Shown here: piece by piece, positions 1 through 5,754 of the stretch
Numbering within the stretch: the first letter of the stretch is position 1
How the letters are laid out: every line of letters begins with the position of its first letter
DNA from: Bacillota bacterium
Lineage (GTDB): Bacteria; Bacillota; Sulfobacillia; JAJZYS01; JAJYTV01
Assembly: GCA_021810725.1 (NCBI GenBank)
Contig: JAJZIE010000118.1
Span: 1 to 7,293 of the forward strand
Direction: 5' to 3'
Length of the DNA stretch: 7,293 nucleotides
Notes under the pieces: model-generated
Told to the model about the DNA's origin: nothing
The model's input: the letters and a program-made list of their open reading frames with translations, nothing else
Databases searched by the model: none
Translations under genes and position numbers: made by a program

Positions 1-127
1 CAGGCTCTGGCAGCGGCCATCTGGCCACTGTGAAACCGGCCCCAATGAAGCAGGAAGTTAGCGTCAAAGCTACCTTCGGATAGTTTTGAGTAGGTCTAAC
101 GGAACGGCCTTGCCATCGCATCCGCGC
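1..127. other. Non-coding stretch downstream of the sensor kinase
   Basis: No credible gene is visible between the window edge and the kinase stop codon. Reading frames crossing this stretch are continuations of shadow frames from the kinase gene. A tiny imperfect hairpin with a UUCG loop at 70-83, followed by TTTT, is too weak to call a terminator. No tRNA, repeat or riboswitch pattern was recognised. Confidence 0.5.
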
Positions 128-1417
128 CTAATCCTGGCCCGCGGTCCTCGGCGGCGTGTCGACGGGCCAGCGCACCCAGACGGTGGTGCCCTCCTCTGGC
201 GCGGTCTCGAGGTCGACCGATCCGCCGCGCGACGTGACGAGAACGCGGGCCAAGGCGAGGCCGAGGCCAAGCCCTCCCTGACGGTCGCCACTGTAGAAGC
301 GGTCGAAGGCGTGCTCCGCGACCTCGGCTGTCATGCCGACACCTGAGTCCCGCACGAACACCACCGCCTCCTGGCCGTCGAGCCGCCAGCCGAGGTCGAT
401 GTCCGTGCCGGGCGGATTGTGCCGTTCCGCGTTGTCCACGAGGATCCCCAGGACCTGCCGCACCTCGGCGGCCGGGGCCGTCACCCAGAGGTCCCGCGGC
501 CCTTCGCTCACCTTGTGTCCGTGTGCCGTCTGACGCACCGCCTCGGGGAGGTCGCTGAGCGGCTCGCCTTCCTGCGTGTCGAGATCCCGGATGCGCAGGG
601 CGAGGCGCGATGCTTCGCGCTGCGCGAGCGCCGCCGCCTCCTTGGCCTCCTTGGACCCAAGCCTGCCGCTGGCGAGTAACTCCAGCGTGCCCAGCACCGT
701 CGAAAGCGGCGTGCGCAGGTCGTGCAGGGTCATTTCGCGCAGAGCGCGCTCCCTCTGCTCGGATCCCTCGAGGGCGCCGAACATCTGGCTCAGCCTGCTC
801 AGCATCTGCTGCAGGGCCTCCGCAAGGGAGCGGATCTCCCGCACGCCGTGGTCTTTCGGCAGGTGTGTCTCGAGGTCGCCGGTCTCGCTGATGCGGGCTG
901 CTTCCGCCGAGAGCGCCGAAAGCGGCGCCGTCAGGCCGCGCGCGATGGCGACCGAGACCAGGGCGGCCAGCAGCACCGCCGCGAGGGTGACGAGCGCCAG
1001 CACCTCCTCGAGGACGCCGACGGGGCGGCTCACGCCTTGGAGGCTGACCTGATCGAGGAAGTAGCCGCCAGGCACGATGAGCACGTCGCGCAGGTCCTTG
1101 GACGTCTGGCTCAGGCCCGGCGGCGGCGCCACAAGCGGCGTCGCGCCGACGGTTGCGACGCGCTGCCCGCCCGCGTCGTAGATGGCGACCGACTCGCCGG
1201 CGTCACGACGGTCCCGGACAGCGCCGGTACTCAGGTAGAAGCGGGCCTCCGTCTGCACCGACGTCTGCAGGTGAACCTCGACGTTCTGCAAGAGGACGTT
1301 GTGCAGAAAGTAGACGGCACCGACGTCGACCAGAAGCAGCGACGCCCCGACCAGCACCACCATGGCCAGGAGGAGCCGGTGACCCAGGCTCTCAAAGACG
1401 TGCCTAAGCCTCCGCAT
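128..1417 (-). CDS. Two-component sensor histidine kinase (HAMP-HisKA-HATPase)
   Basis: A membrane-bound sensor kinase of 429 aa that would autophosphorylate on histidine and pass the phosphate to the regulator encoded just before it. TM1 lies at about residues 14-38, an extracytoplasmic sensor region of about 98 residues follows, TM2 is at about 137-158 and a HAMP linker at 159-211. The H-box is LHDLRTPLS with phospho-acceptor His232. The catalytic domain has the N-box LVDNAERHNP (Asn329), G1 DSGVGM (357-362), F-box FDRFY (371-375) and G2 GGLGLGLAL (381-389), so it looks active. The H-box has HD where many kinases have HE. The extracytoplasmic region matches no sensor domain I can name, so the signal is unknown. 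The ATG at 1417 overlaps the end of the regulator gene by 14 nt, which implies translational coupling. Confidence 0.95.
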   Translation of the reverse strand: MRRLRHVFESLGHRLLLAMVVLVGASLLLVDVGAVYFLHNVLLQNVEVHLQTSVQTEARFYLSTGAVRDRRDAGESVAIYDAGGQRVATVGATPLVAPPPGLSQTSKDLRDVLIVPGGYFLDQVSLQGVSRPVGVLEEVLALVTLAAVLLAALVSVAIARGLTAPLSALSAEAARISETGDLETHLPKDHGVREIRSLAEALQQMLSRLSQMFGALEGSEQRERALREMTLHDLRTPLSTVLGTLELLASGRLGSKEAKEAAALAQREASRLALRIRDLDTQEGEPLSDLPEAVRQTAHGHKVSEGPRDLWVTAPAAEVRQVLGILVDNAERHNPPGTDIDLGWRLDGQEAVVFVRDSGVGMTAEVAEHAFDRFYSGDRQGGLGLGLALARVLVTSRGGSVDLETAPEEGTTVWVRWPVDTPPRTAGQD

Positions 1418-2081
1418 GCTCGTCCAGCTGATAGCCGAATCCCCGCATCGTGTGGATCAGGCGTGGTCCGAAGGCCTCGAGTTTGCGCCGCAGATAGCTG
1501 ATATAGACGTCGAGCACGCCACTGCCGACTTCCGTGTCGTAGCCCCAGACTCGTTCGAGGATCTGATCGCGGGTCAACACGTGCCGGGGATTGCGCAAAA
1601 AGAGACAGAGCAGGTCGAACTCGCGCCGCGTCAGATCAAGGCGCTGTCCCGCCCGCGTGGCTTCCTGCCGCTCGAGGTGCACCTCGACGTCGGCGAAGGA
1701 CAGCACCGGCAGCGCCTGGCCCGTGGCGGCGGGTCGGCGAGCCACCGCCCGCATGCGCATGACAAGCTCTTCGAACGCGAAGGGCTTCGCAAGGTAGTCG
1801 TCCGCGCCGAGTTCGAAACCGCGCACGCGGTCCGGCACACTGCCGCGCGCGGTCAGCATGATCACCAGCATGCCGCGATCCTTGAAGCGCGGCACGAGCG
1901 AGAAGCCGGATCCGTCCGGCAGGTTGACGTCGACAAGCGCCAGGGGGAACGCGGACCGCGCCACAAAGGCCATCGCGCCCTCCACCGTGTCGCAGAGCGT
2001 CGGCTCGAAGCCCTCCGCGGCGAGGCCGAGACGCAGGGTCGCCGCAAGCGACGGGTCGTCCTCCACCACGAGAACACGCAT
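1404..2081 (-). CDS. OmpR/PhoB-family response regulator, kinase partner
   Basis: A DNA-binding response regulator of 225 aa, the usual length for the family. The receiver domain (about 1-117) starts MRVLVVEDD, with acidic residues at 7-9, phospho-acceptor Asp51 (ALVDVNLPDG), Thr77 (MLTARG) and Lys99 (LAKPF). The winged-helix output domain (about 127-222) has the typical LTRREFDLLCLFLRNP, WGYDTEV and YLRRKL segments. The frame is open 30 codons further upstream, to base 2171, but those residues do not fit the family. The ATG at 2081 is preceded by GGGGAG about 10 nt away and gives the canonical N-terminus. It is the first gene of a two-gene operon with the overlapping kinase. The intergenic region upstream holds PHO-box-like repeats that it may bind itself (inference). 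Confidence 0.95.
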   Translation of the reverse strand: MRVLVVEDDPSLAATLRLGLAAEGFEPTLCDTVEGAMAFVARSAFPLALVDVNLPDGSGFSLVPRFKDRGMLVIMLTARGSVPDRVRGFELGADDYLAKPFAFEELVMRMRAVARRPAATGQALPVLSFADVEVHLERQEATRAGQRLDLTRREFDLLCLFLRNPRHVLTRDQILERVWGYDTEVGSGVLDVYISYLRRKLEAFGPRLIHTMRGFGYQLDEHAEA

Positions 2082-2164
2082 CCTGAGCGCATCTCCCCAA
2101 GGCCGGCCAGCGTTGCGACTTCTGCCGCAGACGCGCCGATGCCCATTACTCGAAACGCCGAGGT

Positions 2165-2211
2165 CTGTCACGGTTCGATTTTGGCTGTCACATCTTGTAA
2201 CCGGTTTACAA
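2165..2211. promoter_or_regulatory. Candidate response-regulator operator (CTGTCAC/TTGTAAC repeats)
   Basis: CTGTCAC occurs at 2165-2171 and again at 2185-2191, exactly 20 bp apart. A related TTGTAAC at 2195-2201 lies 10 bp further on. The last repeat also forms one arm of an inverted repeat, TTGTAACC at 2195-2202 against GTTTACAA at 2204-2211 (7 of 8 pairs). OmpR/PhoB-family regulators typically bind head-to-tail half-sites spaced by about one helical turn, and the PhoB half-site is CTGTCAT/C. The array sits between divergent genes, one of which is such a regulator, so autoregulation and control of the secreted-protein operon are plausible. No binding is shown by sequence alone. Confidence 0.45.
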
Positions 2212-2283
2212 AGGGCTAAGATCCGCTAAAGACCTCGGCACTCGCCCCGGGCGCATTTCGTTGCCTGTCGGCACGGAGGGCTT

Positions 2284-2300
2284 TTGGACATGCCTTGGAC
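2284..2300. repeat. TTGGAC direct repeat with 11-bp period
   Basis: TTGGAC at 2284-2289 is repeated at 2295-2300, one helical turn apart, about 85-100 nt upstream of the first secreted-protein gene. It could be a second regulator site or a -35-like element. No convincing -10 box lies at the right distance from either copy. Confidence 0.25.
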
Positions 2301-2333
2301 GCAAGCCATCGTCGGATTTTGAGATCTTTTTCA

Positions 2334-2378
2334 GGTGCCCCCGGATGATACAGCTATCAGGCCGATCTAGGGGGCATC
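2334..2378 (+). promoter_or_regulatory. Nested hairpin that could sequester the ribosome binding site
   Basis: TGCCCCC at 2336-2342 is the exact complement of GGGGGCA at 2370-2376, which is the Shine-Dalgarno region of the ATG at 2383. The stem extends to 2334/2378 with one G-U pair, giving about 9 pairs. Between the arms lies a smaller inverted repeat, TGATA at 2346-2350 and TATCA at 2355-2359, with a CAGC loop. If the transcript starts upstream of 2334, the leader could fold so that the ribosome site is masked. No known riboswitch class was recognised. Confidence 0.4.
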
Positions 2379-2382
2379 GCAC

Positions 2383-3300
2383 ATGATCGTCGGCAAGCTT
2401 GGCTCACTGGCTCTCGGGCTTGGAGCCGCGGCACTGGTACTGGGCTCCGTGGGCCAGTCGGCGTACGCCGCCTCGCCGCAGTCCACGTTCAGCGCCCGCT
2501 ACACGCAAAACGCGAACACGGAGGCGCTGCTGCTGCAGCAGGCGCAGGCCGCGGGCGGCTCGAGTCCCGCCATCACGACGTACAGCAATACCGTTCGCTC
2601 CATCGAGGGGCAGGTCGGCCTGCTCTACAGCTCCGAACAGGCCCTCTCGCTCACCAAGGCCGCCATCCCCGTTCAGATGTCCGATCGGAACAAGCTCCAG
2701 ACCCAGGAGCGTACCCTGAACCGCGAGCTCACGAACGCCAGGGCGAATCTTGAGCGGGCGAAGAGGGACAGGATCGCCGCGACCGTGCGCATGCTCGAGC
2801 TGCAGGTCAAGACATGGACAGCGCAGCTTGCGGAGATCAAGTACGAGCTCGGGCATCCGCTCCTCGACGGCACCTGGACCGGACACCCGCTCGGCGGCGG
2901 GCTCAGCGCCCTGCAGCAGTCGATCCTGGATCTGCAGCAGGCCGCCATCCACTACACGCGCCTTTGGATCGCCGCGGCGAAGACTGCGCCGACGCTGGGC
3001 AACCCCGCCACAGTCACTGGCCTGCGCTACACTTCGGCGAGCGTCCAGATCCCCTCGCCCGGCTCGGCCGCGGCGACGGATCCCGTAGCCGTCAAGCCGG
3101 TCGTCAAGGATGCGCACGGGAACGTGCTGCCCGACTCGGGTGCCTATTCGCTGACAGTGCCACCCGGTGCCGTCGGCGTGGTGATCGACGCGACGACCGG
3201 CCTGCTCTACGTCTACCCCGGCGCGACGAGCGGCATCTACGTGATCAGCTACAGCCAAGGCGGCGGCGTCGACCGCGTCGGTGTCTCCGTGTACCGCTAG
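2383..3300 (+). CDS. Exported two-part protein of unknown function, paralogue 1
   Basis: A 305-aa protein I do not recognise as a named family. The N-terminus is a clear Sec signal peptide: a Lys at 5, a hydrophobic core at 7-24 and a likely cleavage after SAYA (about 29/30). There is no lipobox Cys and no later membrane segment, so it is probably released or loosely held outside the membrane. Residues about 35-200 are mainly helical, with a charged, probable coiled-coil stretch at about 102-155. Residues about 207-305 look like a beta-sandwich, Ig-like or cadherin-like domain, with the signatures VKDAHGNVLPDSGAY and YPGATSGIYVISYSQ. The mature protein has no cysteine. The ATG is preceded by AGGGGGC. 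The next gene encodes a paralogue, and co-transcription with it and the following regulator is likely. Roles in cell-surface binding or in presenting a signal to the kinase are only guesses. Confidence 0.85.
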   Translation: MIVGKLGSLALGLGAAALVLGSVGQSAYAASPQSTFSARYTQNANTEALLLQQAQAAGGSSPAITTYSNTVRSIEGQVGLLYSSEQALSLTKAAIPVQMSDRNKLQTQERTLNRELTNARANLERAKRDRIAATVRMLELQVKTWTAQLAEIKYELGHPLLDGTWTGHPLGGGLSALQQSILDLQQAAIHYTRLWIAAAKTAPTLGNPATVTGLRYTSASVQIPSPGSAAATDPVAVKPVVKDAHGNVLPDSGAYSLTVPPGAVGVVIDATTGLLYVYPGATSGIYVISYSQGGGVDRVGVSVYR

Positions 3301-3422
3301 CGCATGCGCCGCCATCGCGCTACATAGGACGGATCGCGGCTTCATCCCGGTACCGGCGCCTGGACACCGTGGCTTTCGCTGGCCGGGCGCCGGCCGGGAC
3401 CGGCAAGGTGGTGTTGGCCCCC

Positions 3423-4355
3423 GTGCGCACACCCGCAAGAGCTGGATCGTCGCGCCGTCTCCTGGCATGGCTTGCGCTCGCGGGCGTTCTCTGGCTGGTG
3501 AGCGCCGCAAACGCCCAGGCCGAGACCAACGCGACCTTCACCGCGCACTACGAACACGAGGCACAGGTCGTGACCGTGCTCTGGACCGAGCTCCAGGCAC
3601 TGTCCGCGGCGCAGCGGGCGCGAGGAGGCGATATCTCCGGGTCGGTAGCGGCGCTTCAGGACGAGACCGCCTCGCTCTATTCCGATGATCAGGCGCTATC
3701 CGCGACCGGCGCCCATCCGCTGTCCGCGGCGACGTGGACGAAGGGCATCCGGGCGGCATTGAAGTCGGCCACGGCCGGTCTCGCTGCAGAGATTGCGACC
3801 TGCACGACCGCACAAGGCAACGGCGCCGCGTTGCGCGCCCGACTGACGGCACTGGTCGCATCGGCCCGCCAAGAGAAGGAGCAGGTAACAAAGGAGCTTG
3901 CCAAGGTCAATGCCGAGAGCCACCAGCCCGCCTTCCGCACCTCGGCGAGCGTCCAGAGCGCTCTGCTTCAGGAAACCCTGACCGAACTCCAGTCGAGCGT
4001 CATCGAGCTGCTGGAAGGCTGGCTGCTTCTGGCGGATACCTCGCGGGCGGCGAGTCAGCCCGTCGCCATTCAGGGCCTCGCCTACACCCAGGGTACGATC
4101 TCGATTCCAGCCAAAGGCGAACCGCCGGAGGCGGACACGGTCGGATCGCAGCCCGAGGTGACCGATAAGGACGGTCACCTCCTGCCTGACACGGGCGGTT
4201 ACCGCCTGCAGGGCCCGCCGAGGTTCCGCGGCGTCGCGGTGGACCGCCTGATCGGCACCGTGACCGTTCGACCCGGTGCGACCCCCGGCACGTACACCAT
4301 TACCTATACTCAGGGCCGGGCATCGGAGCAGGTCACGCTTCGGGTGGCGCCCTGA
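3423..4355 (+). CDS. Exported two-part protein of unknown function, paralogue 2
   Basis: A 310-aa protein built like the preceding one. It has a signal peptide with Arg-rich n-region (residues 1-12), hydrophobic core at 13-29 and probable cleavage after NAQA (33). A helical region spans about 37-205, with a charged helix around 145-165. A C-terminal beta-rich domain spans about 212-310, with VTDKDGHLLPDTGGY and RPGATPGTYTITYTQ. Hand alignment of the last 99 residues with paralogue 1, without gaps, gives about 39 identities. The N-terminal halves share the pattern F-(S/T)-A-x-Y and LYS-x-x-QALS. The start is uncertain. GTG at 3423 gives a compact signal peptide and has AAGGTGG upstream, but GTG at 3408, 3411 or 3369 are in frame, and the frame stays open far upstream through paralogue 1. 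The mature part has a single Cys (127). Function unknown. Confidence 0.8.
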   Translation: MRTPARAGSSRRLLAWLALAGVLWLVSAANAQAETNATFTAHYEHEAQVVTVLWTELQALSAAQRARGGDISGSVAALQDETASLYSDDQALSATGAHPLSAATWTKGIRAALKSATAGLAAEIATCTTAQGNGAALRARLTALVASARQEKEQVTKELAKVNAESHQPAFRTSASVQSALLQETLTELQSSVIELLEGWLLLADTSRAASQPVAIQGLAYTQGTISIPAKGEPPEADTVGSQPEVTDKDGHLLPDTGGYRLQGPPRFRGVAVDRLIGTVTVRPGATPGTYTITYTQGRASEQVTLRVAP

Positions 4356-4397
4356 CCTCCGCATGCCGGACCTCCGCGAAGCTGGTGATGGCGACCG

Positions 4398-5111
4398 ATG
4401 CGCGTCCTGCTCGTCGACGACGAGGTGCCACTTGTCCGCGCGCTGTCGCAGATCCTCCACCAGCAGCAGTACGACGTCGACGCCGCCCTTGACGGCCTTC
4501 AGGGCCTCGACATGGCGCGGGCCGGCATCTACGACCTGCTGCTGGTGGACGTCATGCTGCCCGGACTTCCGGGGACCGACCTCGTCCGCATCCTGCGCGA
4601 GGATGGCGACACCACATCCGTGCTCATGCTGACCGCTCGCGGCAAGGAGGACGACAAAGTGCTGGGCCTTGACAGCGGCGCCGACGACTACCTGGTCAAA
4701 CCTTTCGGTACGGCGGAGCTGTTGGCGCGCATGCGCGCACTGACCAGGCGGGTTGGCGAACTCGCAGGCGTCCGGCAGTTGACGGCCGGCGACTACACGC
4801 TCGATCTTGTCCGGCGCATGCTCGTCCATGGCGCGGCAGCCGTGCCCCTGACGCACAAGGAGTTTCAGCTGATGGAGCTCTTCATGCGCCACCGCGGACA
4901 GGTGCTGCCGCGCGCCGTGATTTTCGACCGGATCTGGGGCTACGACACCGAGGTCGACAGCAGCGTGGTCGACACCTACATCCACCTGCTGCGCAAGAAG
5001 CTTGGACCGCGGGAGGCGAAGCCTGCCGCCGCGTTGTCGGACATCCGCACGATCCACGGTGTCGGTTACATGTTCGAGCCGTCCGCTTCCCGGCGGAAGC
5101 CCTCGCCGTGA
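4398..5111 (+). CDS. OmpR/PhoB-family response regulator without adjacent kinase
   Basis: A 237-aa DNA-binding response regulator. The receiver domain (about 1-118) has MRVLLVDDE with Asp7/Asp8, phospho-acceptor Asp51 (LLVDVMLPGLPG), Thr79 (MLTARG) and Lys101 (LVKPF), so it should be phosphorylatable. The winged-helix domain (about 128-228) has LTHKEFQLMELFMRH, WGYDTEV and YIHLLRKKLG, then a short insertion rich in Ala and Lys before DIRTIHGVGYMF. It lies 42 nt after the second secreted-protein gene on the same strand and is probably in its operon. GGTGATGG precedes the ATG. No histidine kinase follows, because the next genes run the other way. It may take phosphate from the kinase at 128-1417 or from one encoded elsewhere. 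It shares the WGYDTEV loop with the other regulator but differs in much of the rest. Confidence 0.93.
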   Translation: MRVLLVDDEVPLVRALSQILHQQQYDVDAALDGLQGLDMARAGIYDLLLVDVMLPGLPGTDLVRILREDGDTTSVLMLTARGKEDDKVLGLDSGADDYLVKPFGTAELLARMRALTRRVGELAGVRQLTAGDYTLDLVRRMLVHGAAAVPLTHKEFQLMELFMRHRGQVLPRAVIFDRIWGYDTEVDSSVVDTYIHLLRKKLGPREAKPAAALSDIRTIHGVGYMFEPSASRRKPSP

Positions 5112-5167
5112 TGTGACAGTTCTCGCAATCCGGCGCCGGTGTCCGCCATCCCGCCAAAAGCACGTTT

Positions 5168-5198
5168 GGGGGCGAACTCGCACTTGCGAGGTGCCCTC
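5168..5198 (+). terminator. Possible hairpin after the second regulator gene
   Basis: CTCGC at 5177-5181 pairs with GCGAG at 5186-5190 around an ACTT loop. After a small internal loop, GGGGGC at 5168-5173 pairs with GCCCTC at 5193-5198 with one G-U pair. It lies 57 nt after the regulator stop codon. No T-run follows, so it could be an RNA-stabilising structure rather than a terminator. Confidence 0.3.
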
Positions 5199-5245
5199 TG
5201 GATCCTACAGGACGTAGCGGAGCCAGCCGCCGCGGCCAATGAGAT

Positions 5246-5272
5246 CGGCCCCCGGAGGGCATCCGGGGGCCG
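5246..5272. terminator. Strong perfect hairpin between convergent genes
   Basis: An 11-bp perfect inverted repeat, CGGCCCCCGGA at 5246-5256 and TCCGGGGGCCG at 5262-5272, encloses a GGGCA loop. It lies between the stop codons of the plus-strand regulator (5111) and the minus-strand NifX-like gene (5356), the expected place for a bidirectional terminator. Neither side has a clear T-run, so termination may be Rho-assisted or the hairpin may only protect 3' ends. Confidence 0.6.
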
Positions 5273-5355
5273 CGCCATCGGACTTCGCGCGTGTTGTTGC
5301 CGTCAGGGCGCCGGTGACAGGGCGGGGCCGGCTCGGCTATCCCTATTTCCCGGGA

Positions 5356-5715
5356 CTAGTGGCCTTCGCCTTCGTGCGCATGCTCGTGCTCGCCGCACAC
5401 CTCGCCCGTCGATGCGAGCTCGCCGCGCAGGTACGCCCTCACGGCCTCATCGGCCGATCCGGACGCGCCCAGGACGACCTCGATCCCATGCTGGTTGAAG
5501 ATGTCGACGGCGGCTTGGCCCATGCCGCCAGCGATCACGACGTCGCAGCCCATGTCCTTGAGGAATACCGGCAGGAAGCCGGGACGATGGCCCGGATTCG
5601 GCACGACTTCCGGTGCAGCCACACTGTTGCCGGGGTTCTCGTAGATGGCAAAGGACTCGCAGTGACCGAAGTGTCGGCTGACCTCGTTCCCATCGCACAC
5701 GGCGGCAATCTTCAT
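5356..5715 (-). CDS. NifX/NafY-type dinitrogenase Fe-Mo cofactor-binding domain protein
   Basis: A 119-aa single-domain protein of the family that includes NifX, NafY and the C-terminal domain of NifB. Members of known function bind FeMo-cofactor or precursor clusters, while stand-alone relatives in non-nitrogen-fixers probably handle Fe-S or other metal clusters. The N-terminus MKIAAVCDG, the motif HFGHC (15-19), AGGMGQAAVDIF (62-73) and the LGASGSADEAVRAYL segment (82-96) are typical. Candidate metal ligands are Cys7, His15, His18, Cys19 and Cys57. The last 16 residues are rich in His and Glu, with Cys107 and His at 110, 112, 114 and 119. This looks like an added metal-binding tail. The ATG is preceded by GAGGGAGGG with a 9-nt spacing. 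It is last in the operon, 39 nt after the DUF134-NifX fusion gene, and no nitrogenase gene is visible. Confidence 0.9.
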   Translation of the reverse strand: MKIAAVCDGNEVSRHFGHCESFAIYENPGNSVAAPEVVPNPGHRPGFLPVFLKDMGCDVVIAGGMGQAAVDIFNQHGIEVVLGASGSADEAVRAYLRGELASTGEVCGEHEHAHEGEGH

Positions 5716-5754
5716 GAACAGGAACCCTCCCTCATGCTGAGCCTCGGGCCGACC

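Noticed and set aside
70..88. Small hairpin with UUCG loop followed by TTTT
   Set aside because: The stem has a mismatch and only about four pairs, which is too weak for an intrinsic terminator.
2082..2171. 30-residue N-terminal extension of the first response regulator
   Set aside because: It does not fit the receiver fold, overlaps the repeat array, and the ATG at 2081 gives the canonical MRVLVVEDD start.
722..2219. Long plus-strand open frames (722-1501 and 1416-2219)
   Set aside because: They are antisense to the kinase and regulator, which have full sets of family motifs. The frames have shadow composition (Arg, His, Gln rich).
2814..3422. Upstream extension of the second secreted-protein gene
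   Set aside because: The frame is open from 2814 but overlaps the first secreted-protein gene out of frame and would bury the obvious signal peptide in the middle of the protein.
2404..3510. Open frame of 368 codons on the minus strand opposite the first secreted-protein gene
   Set aside because: Arg/Gly-rich composition typical of antisense frames in high-GC DNA, no domain, and the plus-strand gene has a signal peptide, ribosome site and a paralogue.
5101..5165. tRNA-Leu-like beginning on the minus strand (GGCGGGATGGCGGAC)
   Set aside because: There is no T-arm GTTCGA-type sequence at the right distance, no acceptor stem partner, and it runs into the regulator coding sequence.
3696..5183. 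Open frame of 495 codons on the minus strand
   Set aside because: It runs opposite a clear response regulator and the second secreted-protein gene, with no recognisable domain.
5139..5498. Plus-strand open frame of 119 codons over the convergent intergenic region
   Set aside because: It crosses the strong hairpin, runs antisense into the NifX-like gene, and has no ribosome site or domain.
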